DNA of 21,485 nucleotides. It comes from a virus. Location of the stretch: IMG/VR virus record IMGVR_UViG_3300036985_004989, positions 1-21,485 of that record; one strand, 5' to 3'. The position numbers and the translations under genes were made by a program. Of this stretch, positions 9,590-17,686 are shown one piece after another (the first letter of the stretch is position 1; each line of letters starts with the position of its first letter). Below the pieces are notes generated by a model. It searched no databases, was not told where the DNA came from, and saw nothing but the letters and a program-made list of their open reading frames with translations.

Positions 9590-9621
9590 AAGTATTATTT
9601 TTTTAATACTCTTTAAGTATT
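9590..9621. repeat. Three alternating AATACTT/AAGTATT inverted repeats between decoration and capsid genes
   Basis: Copies at 9590-9596, 9604-9610 and 9615-9621 alternate in direction, so two mutually exclusive hairpins can form. On the minus strand one hairpin (AGTATT, A-rich loop, AATACT) is followed by TTAAAATTTTTT. It may act as a weak terminator or an mRNA processing and stability element that sets capsid protein dosage. Confidence 0.4.
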
Positions 9622-9622
9622 A

Positions 9623-9925
9623 TTATCTAAATACTTGATAGTAAACTACTGTACTTGCTCCTGGGTCAGCAGAAAAAGTAAAAGTAATTGTATCAGTCGT
9701 TGCGACTGCTTTATTCAAACTTACTGAATTGGTAGAACTAATCATTGTTGCTAAAACTAAATCTGTTGCTAATACACCAGTTACTGTTTGAGCTTTTGAA
9801 GTACCTCCACCAGCATAAGCTGATGAACCACTAAAATACATTATTGGTTGTAAAGTACCATTGACATAATATCAATTAAGTGCATCTACCGTAGTAAAAT
9901 TTGAAGAAGTGACTGCTTGTGTCAT
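9623..9925 (-). CDS. 100-aa capsid-associated (decoration-type) protein
   Basis: 100 aa with one TGA (NGYYVNG). The second half, VLATDLVLATMISSTNSVSL, then TFTFSADPGASTVVYYQVFR, is a pattern often seen in small beta-sandwich proteins encoded beside phage major capsid genes. It sits between the probable cement protein and the capsid gene. Function as a head decoration protein is inferred from place and composition. Confidence 0.65.
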
Positions 9926-9950
9926 ATTTCTTTAGGTTAATTGATAATTA

Positions 9951-10454
9951 CTAAGCTGTCCAGAAATTACATCGTAGGAATACTTCACATTCTCCTGTTG
10001 TAGAATTATATCCTAGTAATTTTGCAATACCTTTAGTTGCTGTACCTTGATCAAATGTTGCTACACCTGCTGCAGAAACATCTATTGTTCGATTAAGATA
10101 TAATTGAGACGCTGCTAGTGATCCTTTTGTTAAAGCACCAATTTTACAGTATAATCCCGTTCCTACTGGAATAGTTACTACTACTTCACCATCAACTGAT
10201 GCTGTTTGTGTTGAATCTCCTGCTGCAATACCGATAAGAACATTGTCAGATGATGCTTGTGCACTATCTGCAATAGTAGTTACATATCCAGCGTTTGAGC
10301 CATCAACAATAACTAAATCACCAATTTTGATTGCTTTAGTGTTTGCTTTTACAATCATACCTTTTGAGGCAGTAGCTGGTAAAGGCATAGACTGAGACAT
10401 TGTCCCTGCAAATGATAAACCGTTTGTTACTGGTTTAATGTTAAAACTTGCCAT
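9951..10454 (-). CDS. Capsid cement/decoration protein (DUF2190-like)
   Basis: 167 aa. The pattern ASKGMIVKANTKAIKIGDLV, then VLIGIAAGDSTQ, then DGEVVVTIPVGTG resembles DUF2190-type cement proteins, in which a small beta-barrel binds the capsid surface. All 18 glycines are GGN, none TGA. Its stop is TAG, the only one in the window, and so shows that TAG is still a stop. Its leader AATAAAATAATATG follows the genome's AT-rich start pattern. It lies between the scaffold and the 100-aa protein. Confidence 0.72.
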   Translation of the reverse strand: MASFNIKPVTNGLSFAGTMSQSMPLPATASKGMIVKANTKAIKIGDLVIVDGSNAGYVTTIADSAQASSDNVLIGIAAGDSTQTASVDGEVVVTIPVGTGLYCKIGALTKGSLAASQLYLNRTIDVSAAGVATFDQGTATKGIAKLLGYNSTTGECEVFLRCNFWTA

Positions 10455-10486
10455 ATTATTTTATTTAATTAATAATGTTAGAAATA

Positions 10487-11296
10487 TTAGATTGACACTG
10501 ATAATTGACCGTCATCATATGAGACTTTACCACCTAAACTTTGTAGTTTAAATGCTTCTTTCATCAATGATTTTGGGATTCAGGTCATTCTTTCTGTAAA
10601 TTCGTTTGGAACTCAATCAACTAGTGCTTCAATTTTTTCCTCACCTCTTACCTCAGCCCTTTCAGGTGATTTAAAGGTGGTTAGTTTATCAGGATTTACG
10701 ATTAGAAGAGCTGATTTTAGTGAGCGTTCATAATCCATACCTGATTTAGCAAATTCGTCTGCTGTTTCCTTTACTTTGAGATATTCATCTTCGTTAAGAG
10801 TATTTAATTTAGCAAATTCCTTTGCTTTATATACTTTTTCAAAGTTAAGCTCTTGCTCAACACGAGACAGTATCTTCTCTCATAGTCATTCGATTCTATT
10901 AGGTGTTTCCACTTCATTTGATTCCATTGATTTGAGTTCTTCGGGGAATCTTTTTTTGGCTTCATTGTAAATAGCAGGCTTTGACTTTAAAAGCTCAAGT
11001 GCTTGCTCTTTATCATCTAAATCCATAATAAGACGAATAGCCTCAGTTGCTTTACTTCATAATTCTCTAGCTGTATTGATGGCTGTTTTAAGTTCATCAT
11101 TTGCTTTGAGTGAAGGAGCTTCTGGGGTTGGTGTATCTTCTGATGCAGGGAGTTTATCCGTACTATCAGAGACTTGTTCTTGCGATTTTTTTAACTGGTC
11201 AAGAGTAAGTAATGTTCAGTCTGAATTGGTCATTGAAACTTCGTTTAAGATGTCTCAATTTTCCTCCAAAGGAACATTGGGGAGATTGTTTTCCAT
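10487..11296 (-). CDS. Probable head scaffolding protein
   Basis: 269 aa, very acidic, helical and Glu/Lys/Leu-rich, with 7 TGA and 5 GGN glycines. It starts MENNLPNVPLEENGDIL, has a Pro/Glu/Thr-rich linker (ASEDTPTPEAPSLKAND), long helices (DDKEQALELLKSK, KILSRVEQELNFEKVYK) and a C-terminal GGKVSYDDGQLSVSI. This composition and the position directly before cement and capsid genes match phage scaffolds. No protease motif is seen. It is the first gene after a promoter at 11331-11359. Confidence 0.7.
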
Positions 11297-11330
11297 ACGT
11301 ATATGTTAAAGAACTATTATTTCTGTATAT

Positions 11331-11359
11331 AGAATAATCTTATATTTATTTATTGTCAA
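11331..11359 (-). promoter_or_regulatory. Predicted promoter for scaffold/capsid genes
   Basis: Minus strand TTGACA (11359-11354), 17-bp spacer, TATTCT (11336-11331). The -35 is perfect; the -10 matches four of six, including the key A2 and T6. It lies in the 70-bp gap before the scaffold gene, so capsid genes may get extra transcription. Confidence 0.55.
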
Positions 11360-11366
11360 GTCTTTT

Positions 11367-11684
11367 TTAATTATTCCCTCTGCCCTCTAATTCTTGAATC
11401 ATTCTAAGCATATAATCATCATCTACTTCATCACTAGATAAAGTATTTATATCTTCTGGCAAACTTTCTATTTTAGACAAGAGATTATTACTAATATCGT
11501 CCACCACACGCAAATAGCCATTAGTATTGCCTCTGTCATATTCTGTTAAATTAGGTGTTATAATATAATTTTCTATACAATTATTACGCAAAGATTGTAA
11601 CATCTTAACGAAAGCTTTTCCCTCTTGTCTTGACATTAATTTAGTTAAACTTTCAAAATCATTCGAGTTTAGAATTTGTTTCAT
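11367..11684 (-). CDS. 105-aa protein resembling small Bbp19-type phage proteins
   Basis: 105 aa, helical: SLTKLMSRQEGKAFVKML, then EYDRGNTNGYLRVVDDISN. The arrangement of an early GxxF/L helix and a later RGNxxGYL helix is like Bbp19-type small phage structural proteins that lie near portal and capsid genes. The match is a reading by eye and weak. It starts 2 bp after the stop of the collagen-like gene. Confidence 0.55.
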   Translation of the reverse strand: MKQILNSNDFESLTKLMSRQEGKAFVKMLQSLRNNCIENYIITPNLTEYDRGNTNGYLRVVDDISNNLLSKIESLPEDINTLSSDEVDDDYMLRMIQELEGRGNN

Positions 11685-11686
11685 AA

Positions 11687-12313
11687 TTATAACTTAAATC
11701 ATAGTAAATATATCTTATACGACGCATTCTTTTTAGTCAAGTTCATTATTGATAACTCATTTATGTAATTACCTATTATACTATAATTTCGATTATCGAT
11801 TATATACTCTTTTTCTATCATTATTTTATGCTCTTTCTGTTCTCACATAGAGTTATAATCCTCTATTAATATTATTCTAGTGCAATAGTATCAATCAAAT
11901 TGACATTTAAAATTTTCATGTCAATAAAACATTCATCTGTATATAACAGTATCTCAATAATCTCCTTTATCTCATCTAATTCACACTCAAGTTTCTCATT
12001 GATCTCATTTAGGTCATTGTGGTCAAACAATAGTGTCTCATTTATCACCTTTTAATCATTTTTCTCATCTATATCATTGTTTTCATTCTATACTTTCCCC
12101 TTTATCACCTTTATCTCATTTGCATTTACTGATAAAGTTATCATCATTTATTAATATTTCTTTAATATCAGATATTACTTTATTAGTATCACAATCTTTT
12201 CAATCCTTACCGTTATTACCGTCAATTCAAGGCACTCATTGAATACCTTGAGGTCATCTATATATTTCATCAAGTTGTGTATCAGAATTTCAAGATCGAG
12301 CTAGTGAGTGCAT
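11687..12313 (-). CDS. Collagen-like protein (G-X-Y repeats written with TGA)
   Basis: 208 aa. Residues about 24-41 (GPQGIQGVPGIDGNNGKDG) and about 63-118 (GDKGDKGES, then GYRGEKGLKGDKGD, GPQGPKGDQGETG and GDKGDYGD) are collagen triple-helix repeats. Twenty-four of 32 glycines are TGA, spaced exactly every third codon, so UGA must be glycine: no other residue forms a collagen helix. The last 90 residues (from MFYGHENF) are a non-repetitive tail with several Tyr and Ile, perhaps a trimerisation or anchoring domain. The start is the ATG one base after the portal stop. Collagen-like phage proteins are usually fibres or head/neck appendages; the place after the portal suggests one of these. Confidence 0.9.
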
Positions 12314-12314
12314 A

Positions 12315-14459
12315 TTATTTTCAGATATTATTTGCAGTTTGTGAATTTGCTAGTTGTCATGGTTGGTTTGGTTCTGTCATTGTTGGGCTAGGTATTCATT
12401 GTAGGTTTTGTGGTACTTGTCATTGTTGTATTGGTGTTTGCATTGGTACTGCTTTGTTATCATTTTGTGCGTATGATGATTTTAAATTCATTAATGAGTT
12501 GTTAAGGAAATTCTCAAACATCATCTTTTGTTGTACATTGAAATTTTTGTATGTTTGTTTATCTTTCTCATCAATGATTATTTGTATATCATCAATTGTT
12601 GGTGTTTCTAGTGGTATTGGTTCAATACTTAATGATATAGCCTCAATAGCTTTATCTATATTATCCATAGTGTTTTTATTCAATGTTGGGAATATATTGC
12701 GTGTATCAAGGTTAAGTTTTTCAGCCATTGATTTGATCATTGCAAATAAATCAATTTTAGTATTAAGATCAGGCATTATTTGTAGTGTTTGCATTAATGT
12801 ATTTAAGAAAGTCATTGTATTCTTAATTGTATCCTCATTTTCATCCCCCTCAGTTATATTATCTTTAATGATAATCTTATAATCAACACTAAATATATCT
12901 TTAACTAACTCAAACGAATCATTATAATTAGGTGTTTTATCAAATTTAGGTATTCTTGTTCATCTTGATCCTTGTGCAACTTTAAATCCTTCTACATCTA
13001 CCATGATTGGTTTCTTATTTTTCCTATCTTTAAGCAAGAATTGTTTTAATAATTCTAAAATCATTTCTGTTTCATATCGTACTGCTTCATATTCTTGCAT
13101 TTTAACCATAGCTTTTAAGCGTTTGGTGAGAATTCTCTCTTTATATGCAGTTTGTGTAGCTAATTGATTAGGATTTGAATATAGACCCCTTGCGTCGTCT
13201 CATATCGCTACTGTCATTTCGTCTCCTAGTATATTTCTAAAGTTTAAATAGTTTTGATCAAGGCTTCCTACTTCTAAAGGCATAATACTATCTGATAGTT
13301 TACCTCATTTAAGTCCATTAACTCTTAGCATTGCCCCAGGTTGTAATTTTTGTTTACCTGGGTTAAAATCAACATCACCACTAATAAATAAAGGTCGTTG
13401 CAATAAGAATTTCATATTCTCCATTGCTAACTGGTTTAATACATCATTATTAATGATAAGATTGTAAACTATTTCTAGTACTCAATTAGCCCACACGCTA
13501 TCATTACGAGGGTAAAACTTATAATGAACATAAGGTAATTTCTTATGATTGAACTCTAAACGACTATCATAAATTGGAATACCATTAGCACACATAACCA
13601 TTAGATCTACTTCTTGATTATAGTATGTGTATAAATGGACATATTCACCAGCCGTAAGGGTAGTGTTTTGACTGTTTTCTTCCCAGAATGGCGTAATAAC
13701 TGCATTATAAAATGATACATCGCGGCTAACCCCAGAAACAAGATCAGTATTACGATATTTAGGATTGTTTCCATAATATTTTTTAAAATAAGATATAGGT
13801 ATAATTCTATCCTCAGTACAGTCTCTAGCTCTAATATATGAAGCCTCATCATGTAAAGTCAAAGCTGTTTCATCTATAAAGAATCGTCTTGGGTCAACTC
13901 TCCGTGTATAGATTTGTTCTTTTAGTGATGCCTTAGGTTTGAAATTACCTTCATCGTCTCTTAAATATACATCAGCATCATCACTCTCATATCCGACATA
14001 TTTAATTCCGTTACCGAAATCAATACAATCAGTGAGCATTCGTGCATGTTCTGTGTAGTAGTTTCCTTCCCTTTTAAGATAATCAACAGTGTATTCAAGA
14101 GCTTGTGCACACATTTGGGATTTATCATCTCATGATTTACCAATAGCTTTTATTTTTACTTTAGCTATATTATCAAGTAACTCAGAATAAAATCGTTGTG
14201 ATATACCAAAAGCAGTAGGAAACCTAATACCAGCGTTATAATCCTCTCATTTATCAAGTAGTCTTAGATAAGAGTCTTTGAAGTCTTGTAATCTGTTCCA
14301 CCGTTGTTGCACTCTTACTTTCTTATAGATTTGTTTTACAACTCTTAGTGTGACAAATTGTTGAAGATCTCTGTCTTTATCTGACATTGATCACATCTTT
14401 CATTTAGTAGGATTAGATTGGTACATTTGCAATATTTCATCTAAATTTAAATCATCCAT
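12315..14459 (-). CDS. Portal protein, 714 aa
   Basis: 714 aa with 12 TGA of about 35 glycines. The order after large terminase, and phrases like YTRRVDPRRFFIDETA, ARDCTEDRIIPISYFKKYY and the long helical part LATQTAYKERILTKRLKAM, match large portal proteins of the P22-like kind, which form the dodecameric DNA gate of the head. The C-terminal 60 residues are Gln/Pro/Asn-rich (QTPIQQGQVPQNLQGIP), as in barrel or linker tails. The start ATG (14459) has the ATTTAAAAAATATATG leader. Without TGA as Gly only two fragments of 210 and 131 aa would appear. Confidence 0.82.
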
Positions 14460-14470
14460 ATATTTTTTAA

Positions 14471-14662
14471 TTATTTAGTAGCATTAGGGAGAATTTGAAA
14501 GGTTTCTTCGAGAGTAGCTTTAACTATATCACGCATATCATCGAATCTATAATCTTTACCTTTCTTTTTAAGTAAATATTTTAAGTTTTCTTTGGTTACA
14601 TGATTAATTAAACAATACATCCCATAGTCAGATAAGTATTTATATTTATCGTGTACTTGCAT
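14471..14662 (-). CDS. 63-aa basic protein, unknown
   Basis: 63 aa, Lys/Tyr-rich (VHDKYKYLSDYGMYCLI, then LKYLLKKKGKDYRFDDM), no TGA and two GGN glycines. It sits between large terminase and portal, 9 bp after the terminase stop and 11 bp before the portal start. The leader ATTATAATATATG matches other starts. Possibly a packaging accessory; no family recognised. Confidence 0.6.
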   Translation of the reverse strand: MQVHDKYKYLSDYGMYCLINHVTKENLKYLLKKKGKDYRFDDMRDIVKATLEETFQILPNATK

Positions 14663-14671
14663 ATATTATAA

Positions 14672-15952
14672 TTAATAAGTAAATTCTTGGTATCAATAGT
14701 TATCCTCATAAATATTATTATCTTGTTTTACGCTATTGTCAAGTGGTACCTTCTCAAATTGCCAACAAACAAGTGCAAGACTCATTACTCTATCATCATG
14801 TATATTAGTAGGACTAACTATCTTTATTTTAGTTCACAACTCATTTAGTTCATATCTCATTGCTCTTAACTCATTAAACAACTCCTCATCATTATTTAAC
14901 CATATTTTACCATTCTCAAGAAATATTTGCAAGTTTCTTAGTAATTGATCCTTACTTTTTTCACTAAATGTAAATGGATATACATTAGGTATCTTACGAC
15001 TCAAGTAATCATAGAACGGTTGTCCTGGTCATGTTGCATCCATAACTATTTCAGGTTTATCATACCTTCTCCATATAGCCTCTATACGAGCCTCACTATC
15101 AGGATATTCACTTCGTCACCATCTTTCTTGTGTTATTACTCTACCAGTATTAGCATTAAGCACTGTTAAAACTGTATAATCTCCACCATGTCAAGCAATA
15201 TCAAGTCCTATTCTACATTTAGTTCATAAATCATACTCACCTTGATATACTCTACTTTCCAAGTCTCTAAATACTTGTGATGCTCCCTCTAAGAATTTTA
15301 CCATATATTCCTGATCAAACATATCTTGAGACATTTCTCTTTTTTCTTGTTCTATTACTTCATTGCTCAATACATTCGTTTGAGTACAATCTTTAATCAT
15401 AACAAACCACCTATCACTTTCCTTATTCTTTTGTATTAATTCCCATGCGTGATTCATACCTTTAGGAGTAAACGAGAAAGTAGCACTACCACCATTCTCA
15501 GCTAAGATTGGTCTTAATGTTTCCCAAACTTCTGGTCTTTGTTCAGCATACTCATCAAACTTAATATCAATAGGATTAGTACCTCGTAATCTATCATAGT
15601 TCTCACTTCCAACTAATTGTATTATACTTCAATTAATAAGTGTTATATTTAACTCACTAGCATTAACTGATTTAATTATCTGTGGTGGTATATAGTCAAG
15701 CATCTTCATACTAGTTCTAGAATCAATTGCATTCCATATAATCTTCTTACACATTTCGTAAGTAGGCTCGACAAAATAATATAATCACATCTTGCTTATA
15801 GCTCTCTTAATTGTATCTTGCCATAACATTAATGTTTTACCAGCACGACGATGTAATACAACAATAGCTCTCTTAATTCATCAATCAAGAGAAGCATGAT
15901 AATCTAACTGATAAGGTCTTGGTGTATACTTATAAGGTATTGTTATCTCCAT
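14672..15952 (-). CDS. Terminase large subunit (ATPase and nuclease)
   Basis: 426 aa, typical length. ATPase: adenine-binding YTPRPYQLDYH near residue 9, Walker A HRRAGKT 34-40, Walker B IDIKFDE 128-134, coupling motif FSFTPKG 159-165. RNase H-like nuclease: D251 in RIGLDIAGHGGD, D305 in VMDATGPGQ, and a C-terminal HDDRVM. Several motif glycines (for example in DIAGH and DATGPG) are TGA; 10 of 24 glycines are TGA. It packages DNA into the prohead with the portal. It overlaps the small terminase by 23 nt. Confidence 0.93.
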
Positions 15953-16298
15953 TTATTTTAGAATAATCAATTACATTAATTGTGTGTGTTACTGTTGCAT
16001 CAGTCTCTGTCTTTATACTAAACTCATTCTTATTCTTACGCTCTAACCACCATCTACTATTAAACTCATCTTTCTTTTCTATACTATTAATAATATTCAT
16101 TTTAGCTCTTAATGACGGCGTTTGTTTTAATATTTCTTTCTCTTCAACGAACTCAGGATGTCGACTGCAGAAATCGTAAAATGTTCTTTCCCCTACATTA
16201 CAAAACAAAAGTGCTTCCTTATCGTTTAAACCCATTGCAAAAGCCTTTTTAAATTCATTTAGTTTATCTTCAGTCATCACTGTTGGCTTTCCTGTCAT
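15930..16298 (-). CDS. Terminase small subunit
   Basis: 122 aa. The N-terminal helix-turn-helix reads KLNEFKKAFAMGLNDKEALL, then FCNVGERTFYDFCSRHPEF, followed by the oligomerisation helix and the hallmark SRWWLERKNKNEFS near residue 82. This is the usual layout of small terminases that recognise the pac/cos site. No TGA; four GGN glycines. It overlaps the large subunit gene and starts 5 bp after the NinG-like HNH gene. Confidence 0.83.
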   Translation of the reverse strand: MTGKPTVMTEDKLNEFKKAFAMGLNDKEALLFCNVGERTFYDFCSRHPEFVEEKEILKQTPSLRAKMNIINSIEKKDEFNSRWWLERKNKNEFSIKTETDATVTHTINVIDYSKINGDNNTL

Positions 16299-16303
16299 AT
16301 ATT

Positions 16304-16660
16304 TTATATATTAATTATATATTTATTAAATATTGCTTCATAGTCAGTATTCTTCTTTATGGTCATTGCTTCCCTATGTAGTTTCTCCAGTATATCTTTA
16401 CCGTATTCCTCTTGTAGTCTTAGAGCGTATATAGGGTAATTACCTTTTTTAAATACATTACAACCTACACATTGACAATGACAATTTTCTTCGGAATATC
16501 TAGTACCTAAATGTGATCTGCTTTCATAGTGTCCACATTGTGATTCACTAGGTTTCATTTGTTTACCGCAAGTATAACAAGTATGATTATCTCTATTCCT
16601 TATAAACTTAGAGAATACATTATCAGCTTTATCCCTTATTTTAATAATTGATTTAGTCAT
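16304..16660 (-). CDS. NinG/Rap-like HNH protein
   Basis: 118 aa. The layout KADNVFSKFIRNRDNHTCYTCGK, then SQCGHYESRSHLGTRYSEEN, then CHCQCVGCNVFKKGNYPIY resembles the lambda NinG (Rap) family, with zinc cysteines (CYTC, CVGC) and the GHY...N...CN HNH-like core. Family members act on recombination intermediates; HNH proteins beside terminase genes can also help packaging. Six glycines, none TGA. The start overlaps the end of the 47-aa gene by 8 nt. Confidence 0.8.
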   Translation of the reverse strand: MTKSIIKIRDKADNVFSKFIRNRDNHTCYTCGKQMKPSESQCGHYESRSHLGTRYSEENCHCQCVGCNVFKKGNYPIYALRLQEEYGKDILEKLHREAMTIKKNTDYEAIFNKYIINI

Positions 16661-16796
16661 TCTTATTAATTAATTTCTCTACCATTATATTGATAATAGT
16701 ATCAAGTTTATGATCTAACCTTGATAACTCATCAACGATTAAATCCTCTATACGCTCATCGTTTACTTTATATCCATTTTGTATATCTGTTCTCAT
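16653..16796 (-). CDS. 47-aa protein, unknown
   Basis: 47 aa, MRTDIQNGYKVNDERIEDLI, then DELSRLDHKLDTIINIMVEK. Acidic, helical with a heptad-like pattern, so possibly a coiled-coil dimer. It begins 27 bp after the tRNA gene and overlaps the NinG-like gene. Its single glycine is GGA. No family recognised. Confidence 0.6.
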   Translation of the reverse strand: MRTDIQNGYKVNDERIEDLIVDELSRLDHKLDTIINIMVEKLINKND

Positions 16797-16823
16797 AATA
16801 ATTATAATAATTATATTAAATTT

Positions 16824-16897
16824 TGGAGCGGGTAATGAGATTCGAACTCATGTTAAAGGTGTTGAAGACCCGTGAACTACCACTGTTCTATGCCCGC
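16824..16897 (-). tRNA. tRNA-Gly(UCA), decodes UGA
   Basis: A 74-nt cloverleaf including encoded CCA. Acceptor GCGGGCA pairs with TACCCGC (one C-A mismatch at 6-67). D arm GAAC/GTTC with GG in the loop. Anticodon stem CGGGT/ACCTT with loop CTTCAAC gives anticodon UCA (16865-16863). T arm ATGAG/CTCAT with loop TTCGAAT. The discriminator is U73. G1-C72, C2-G71, G3-C70, U73 and C35 are the main bacterial glycyl-tRNA identity elements, so it should be charged with glycine and read UGA. This agrees with the glycine positions in the genes. It is in the operon before NinG and terminase, and its first 10 nt overlap the end of an 86-aa gene. Confidence 0.93.
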
Positions 16898-17148
16898 ATT
16901 AATTTCCTTTCTTCTTTAAGTATTCAGCTATATTTTTTTATCTCATCATAATCATTGTTTATAATATAATAAAATAACTTATTAATATATTCAGGGGTAA
17001 CTGTTAATGTGTAAATCTTATTTATTCAATCAATTACTGACACACTTGTTGTTAATACTTTTCAATCTCTTTTAAATGTAAGTATACCATCATAACAGTC
17101 ACCCTTATAATCTATAATCTCATCATATATTAATCCATTACATATCAT
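16888..17148 (-). CDS. 86-aa protein, unknown; ends inside the tRNA gene
   Basis: 86 aa from ATG at 17148 with three TGA (KRDGKV, VIDGINK, YSGIL) and three GGN glycines. Mixed strand and helix; YTLTVTPEYINKLFYYIINN may be a folded core. Its TAG stop lies in the 5' part of the tRNA, so tRNA processing would cut this message. It is the first clear TGA-using gene downstream of the operator promoter. No family recognised; coding is supported by its length and the placing of TGA at plausible glycines. Confidence 0.5.
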
Positions 17149-17173
17149 AATTGTATCTCTAATATATAAATTA

Positions 17174-17437
17174 TTACCCGTAATGTTTCATTTCATTTAT
17201 TATTCTTCTTACTACATTACCTATCTCGTGTCTAAAATTATTTATAAAATCAGGTCCGTTACATTCGATTATTTGTTCTACCCTTTTAGCGAATACCGGT
17301 GAATTCAAAACATCTTCAACATTAGATTCTTTTTCTTTAAGTTCGAAGTATTCTCTTTTAGCGTCTTGTTCAGAATGATAACCTAAATAATCATCATCAA
17401 TAGTTTCAGTTAAATTGTGTTCATAGTGTCTATTCAT
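17174..17437 (-). CDS. 87-aa acidic protein, unknown
   Basis: 87 aa: MNRHYEHNLTETIDDDYLGY, then KREYFELKEKESNVEDVL and a helical end NNFRHEIGNVVRRIINEMKH. No TGA, four GGN glycines. No family recognised. It lies 19 bp after the 58-aa gene in the operator-controlled operon. Confidence 0.6.
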   Translation of the reverse strand: MNRHYEHNLTETIDDDYLGYHSEQDAKREYFELKEKESNVEDVLNSPVFAKRVEQIIECNGPDFINNFRHEIGNVVRRIINEMKHYG

Positions 17438-17456
17438 AGTATAAATTATTAATAAA

Positions 17457-17633
17457 TTAATCTACTAACTTTGCTACTCCTTGTTGTATTAAATTTTGTT
17501 CTTTTGATTTCTCGTATAGAGTTTTATATATCTTATCTTTAAATTCGTGTGTATCTATATTCTTTATATGATCTAATGGTTTAATATTCATGATTATATC
17601 ATAAATTTCATTGTTAAACATTCATTTTTCCAT
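17457..17633 (-). CDS. 58-aa protein, unknown; TGA at codon 4
   Basis: The frame starts ATG GAA AAA TGA ATG: as UGA=Gly it reads MEKGMFNNEIYDIIMN (58 aa); if UGA stops, a 54-aa protein can start at the ATG directly after it. The rest is helical and charged (FKDKIYKTLYEKSKEQNLI). It is the first gene after the operator promoter at 17659-17686. The real start cannot be decided from sequence. Function unknown. Confidence 0.55.
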
Positions 17634-17649
17634 TATATTTGTTTTAATT

Positions 17650-17666
17650 TGTATACACAGTATACA
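17650..17666. promoter_or_regulatory. Palindromic operator over the -10 of the middle-operon promoter
   Basis: TGTATAC-3-GTATACA, a perfect 7-bp inverted repeat, covers the -10 hexamer of the promoter at 17659-17686. A dimeric repressor or activator bound here would control the operon with tRNA-Gly(UCA), NinG-like and terminase genes. A single GTATAC is also present at the -10 of the early leftward promoter (19615-19622). Confidence 0.55.
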
Positions 17667-17686
17667 TTTTTATTATTTATTGTCAA
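17659..17686 (-). promoter_or_regulatory. Predicted promoter of the tRNA/terminase operon
   Basis: Minus strand TTGACA (17686-17681), 16-bp spacer, TATACT (17664-17659). Perfect -35 and five-of-six -10. It starts right after the stop of the 92-aa gene and drives the 58-aa gene and everything downstream. Confidence 0.68.

Noticed and set aside
11704-11732. TTGACT-15-TATAAG at the end of the collagen-like gene as a promoter
   Set aside because: A 15-bp spacer is poor and the hexamers are within coding sequence; support is weak next to the promoter at 11331-11359.
13607-14143. Alternative minus frames 13607-13852 and 13961-14143
   Set aside because: They are out-of-frame shadows inside the portal gene.
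1-17148. Reading TGA as tryptophan (code 4, Mycoplasma-like)
   Set aside because: Gives W in collagen G-X-Y repeats, in the SxHxxG motif, in DATGPG and throughout fibre motifs. Normal TGG is used at true Trp sites such as SRWWLE and VWGFD, and the tRNA with UCA anticodon has glycine, not tryptophan, features.
1-17148. Widespread pseudogenes or frameshifts in late genes
   Set aside because: Interruptions are only TGA, never TAA/TAG, and frames stay intact over up to 1151 codons with motifs in order. Decay would produce all three stops and indels.
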